NCBI GenBank assembly: GCA_026988155.1
Contig: JALSLW010000061.1
Span: forward strand, 38,915 to 102,914
Reading direction: 5' to 3'
DNA: 64,000 bases
DNA from: Methylomonas sp.
GTDB taxonomy: Bacteria; Pseudomonadota; Gammaproteobacteria; Methylococcales; Methylomonadaceae
Shown here: positions 63,257 to 64,000 of the stretch, piece after piece
Position numbering within the stretch: the stretch's first letter is position 1
Layout of the letters: the number at the start of each line of letters is the position of its first letter
Notes under the pieces: generated by a model
Database searches by the model: none
The model's input: the letters and a program-made list of their open reading frames with translations, nothing else
Told to the model about the DNA's origin: nothing
Program-made: the position numbers and the translations under genes

Positions 63257-64000
63257 TTATTTTAACTTCAAGCGGTATAAGGCAGAAATATCTTCATCCC
63301 CAAACCCCTGATCCATTAACCGCTTATAATCTGATACTGTTTTAGCCGCCAGATCAATAGAAGCTTTAGTATGCTGCGCCATATGCTGACAAATTATTAG
63401 ATCCTTATGATGCAGAGACAGTTTAAAGCCAGGCTCAAATAATCCATTTGTCATGCCTGCGCCTCTATGCTTTAAAAACCAGTTGCCGGCAGCACCGCCT
63501 GAAACCGCCTCAATAACCTTATCCATAGCCAGCCCCTGTACCTGCCCAAAAGCCAGTGCTTCAGTAACTGCCTGATTAATGCCTGCAGCCATTATCTGAT
63601 TGACAGCCTTTGTAGTTTGCCCCGACCCAGTCTCTCCCATATGAACAATGCGAGAACTTATCGCCCCTAAAACAGGCCGCACGCTATCCAATGCCTCTTT
63701 ATTCCCCCCTACCATCATTGCTAAGGAAGCATTTTTTGCCCCCTCCACACCTCCAGAAACAGGTGCATCAAGAAAAGCCGCCTGTTTTTTAGATAAAATT
63801 GCGGCAGCTTCTTTTGCCGTCTCGTTACTGACGGTGGACGTATCAATCACAACAGCACCGGGAGAAACAGTGTCTGCAACAGCGCTCACCATTTCCAGCA
63901 CATCTTTATCTGCAGAAACGCAGATCATAATTACATCAGCCTGCTTGCCCAATTGCTGCGACGAAGTGCAGACTGCTACATTCAGCTTAGCCGACAAGTT
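63257..64000 (-). CDS. 3-hydroxyisobutyrate dehydrogenase / 2-hydroxy-3-oxopropionate reductase family (N-terminus beyond window)
   Basis: DAPVSGGVEGAKNASLAMMVGG, GQTTKAVNQIMAAGINQAVTEALAFG; Rossmann GxGxxG not yet reached. Confidence 0.9.
   Translation of the reverse strand, partial: NLSAKLNVAVCTSSQQLGKQADVIMICVSADKDVLEMVSAVADTVSPGAVVIDTSTVSNETAKEAAAILSKKQAAFLDAPVSGGVEGAKNASLAMMVGGNKEALDSVRPVLGAISSRIVHMGETGSGQTTKAVNQIMAAGINQAVTEALAFGQVQGLAMDKVIEAVSGGAAGNWFLKHRGAGMTNGLFEPGFKLSLHHKDLIICQHMAQHTKASIDLAAKTVSDYKRLMDQGFGDEDISALYRLKLK

Overview
The window is mostly conserved gammaproteobacterial chromosomal DNA. The gene content would fit a Methylococcales-like organism, but that is an inference and not proven here. 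Main blocks, left to right: partial exbB/exbD/tonB/TPR; an AP2-like orphan; peroxiredoxin; AsmA-mutY-yggX; rho/trxA/rhlB; HAD-nudE; TPM/TPM/LemA; a split YeeE/YedE pair; polA; HDOD and MBL-fold proteins; engB, cytochrome c4, dsbA; two tandem GGDEF paralogs; a decayed IS1595-type transposase; two tandem glnK-amt operons; an internally duplicated TorF-like outer-membrane protein; glnA; ntrBC; yraN-lpoA/rsmI; NlpE-like and rhodanese lipoproteins; tRNA-Leu(UAA); DUF3047; a SWIM/SNF2 helicase; glycosyltransferases with rmlACDB and glmS; sbcC; aas-lplT; and a partial hydroxyisobutyrate-dehydrogenase-like gene. The most interesting part is the nitrogen-assimilation region at about 26.2-43.1 kb. It has outward-facing sigma54-type promoters with NtrC-like inverted repeats between glnK2 and the duplicated porin, a third sigma54-type element before ntrB, and a ~185-bp repeat on both flanks. 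One repeat copy is attached to a dead IS1595 transposase and the other lies in a ~245-bp palindromic MITE-like element. No CRISPR array, prophage or recognisable defence system was seen. I found no convincing completely new system. The duplicated porin with its regulation, the palindromic elements and the AP2-like orphan are the best leads.
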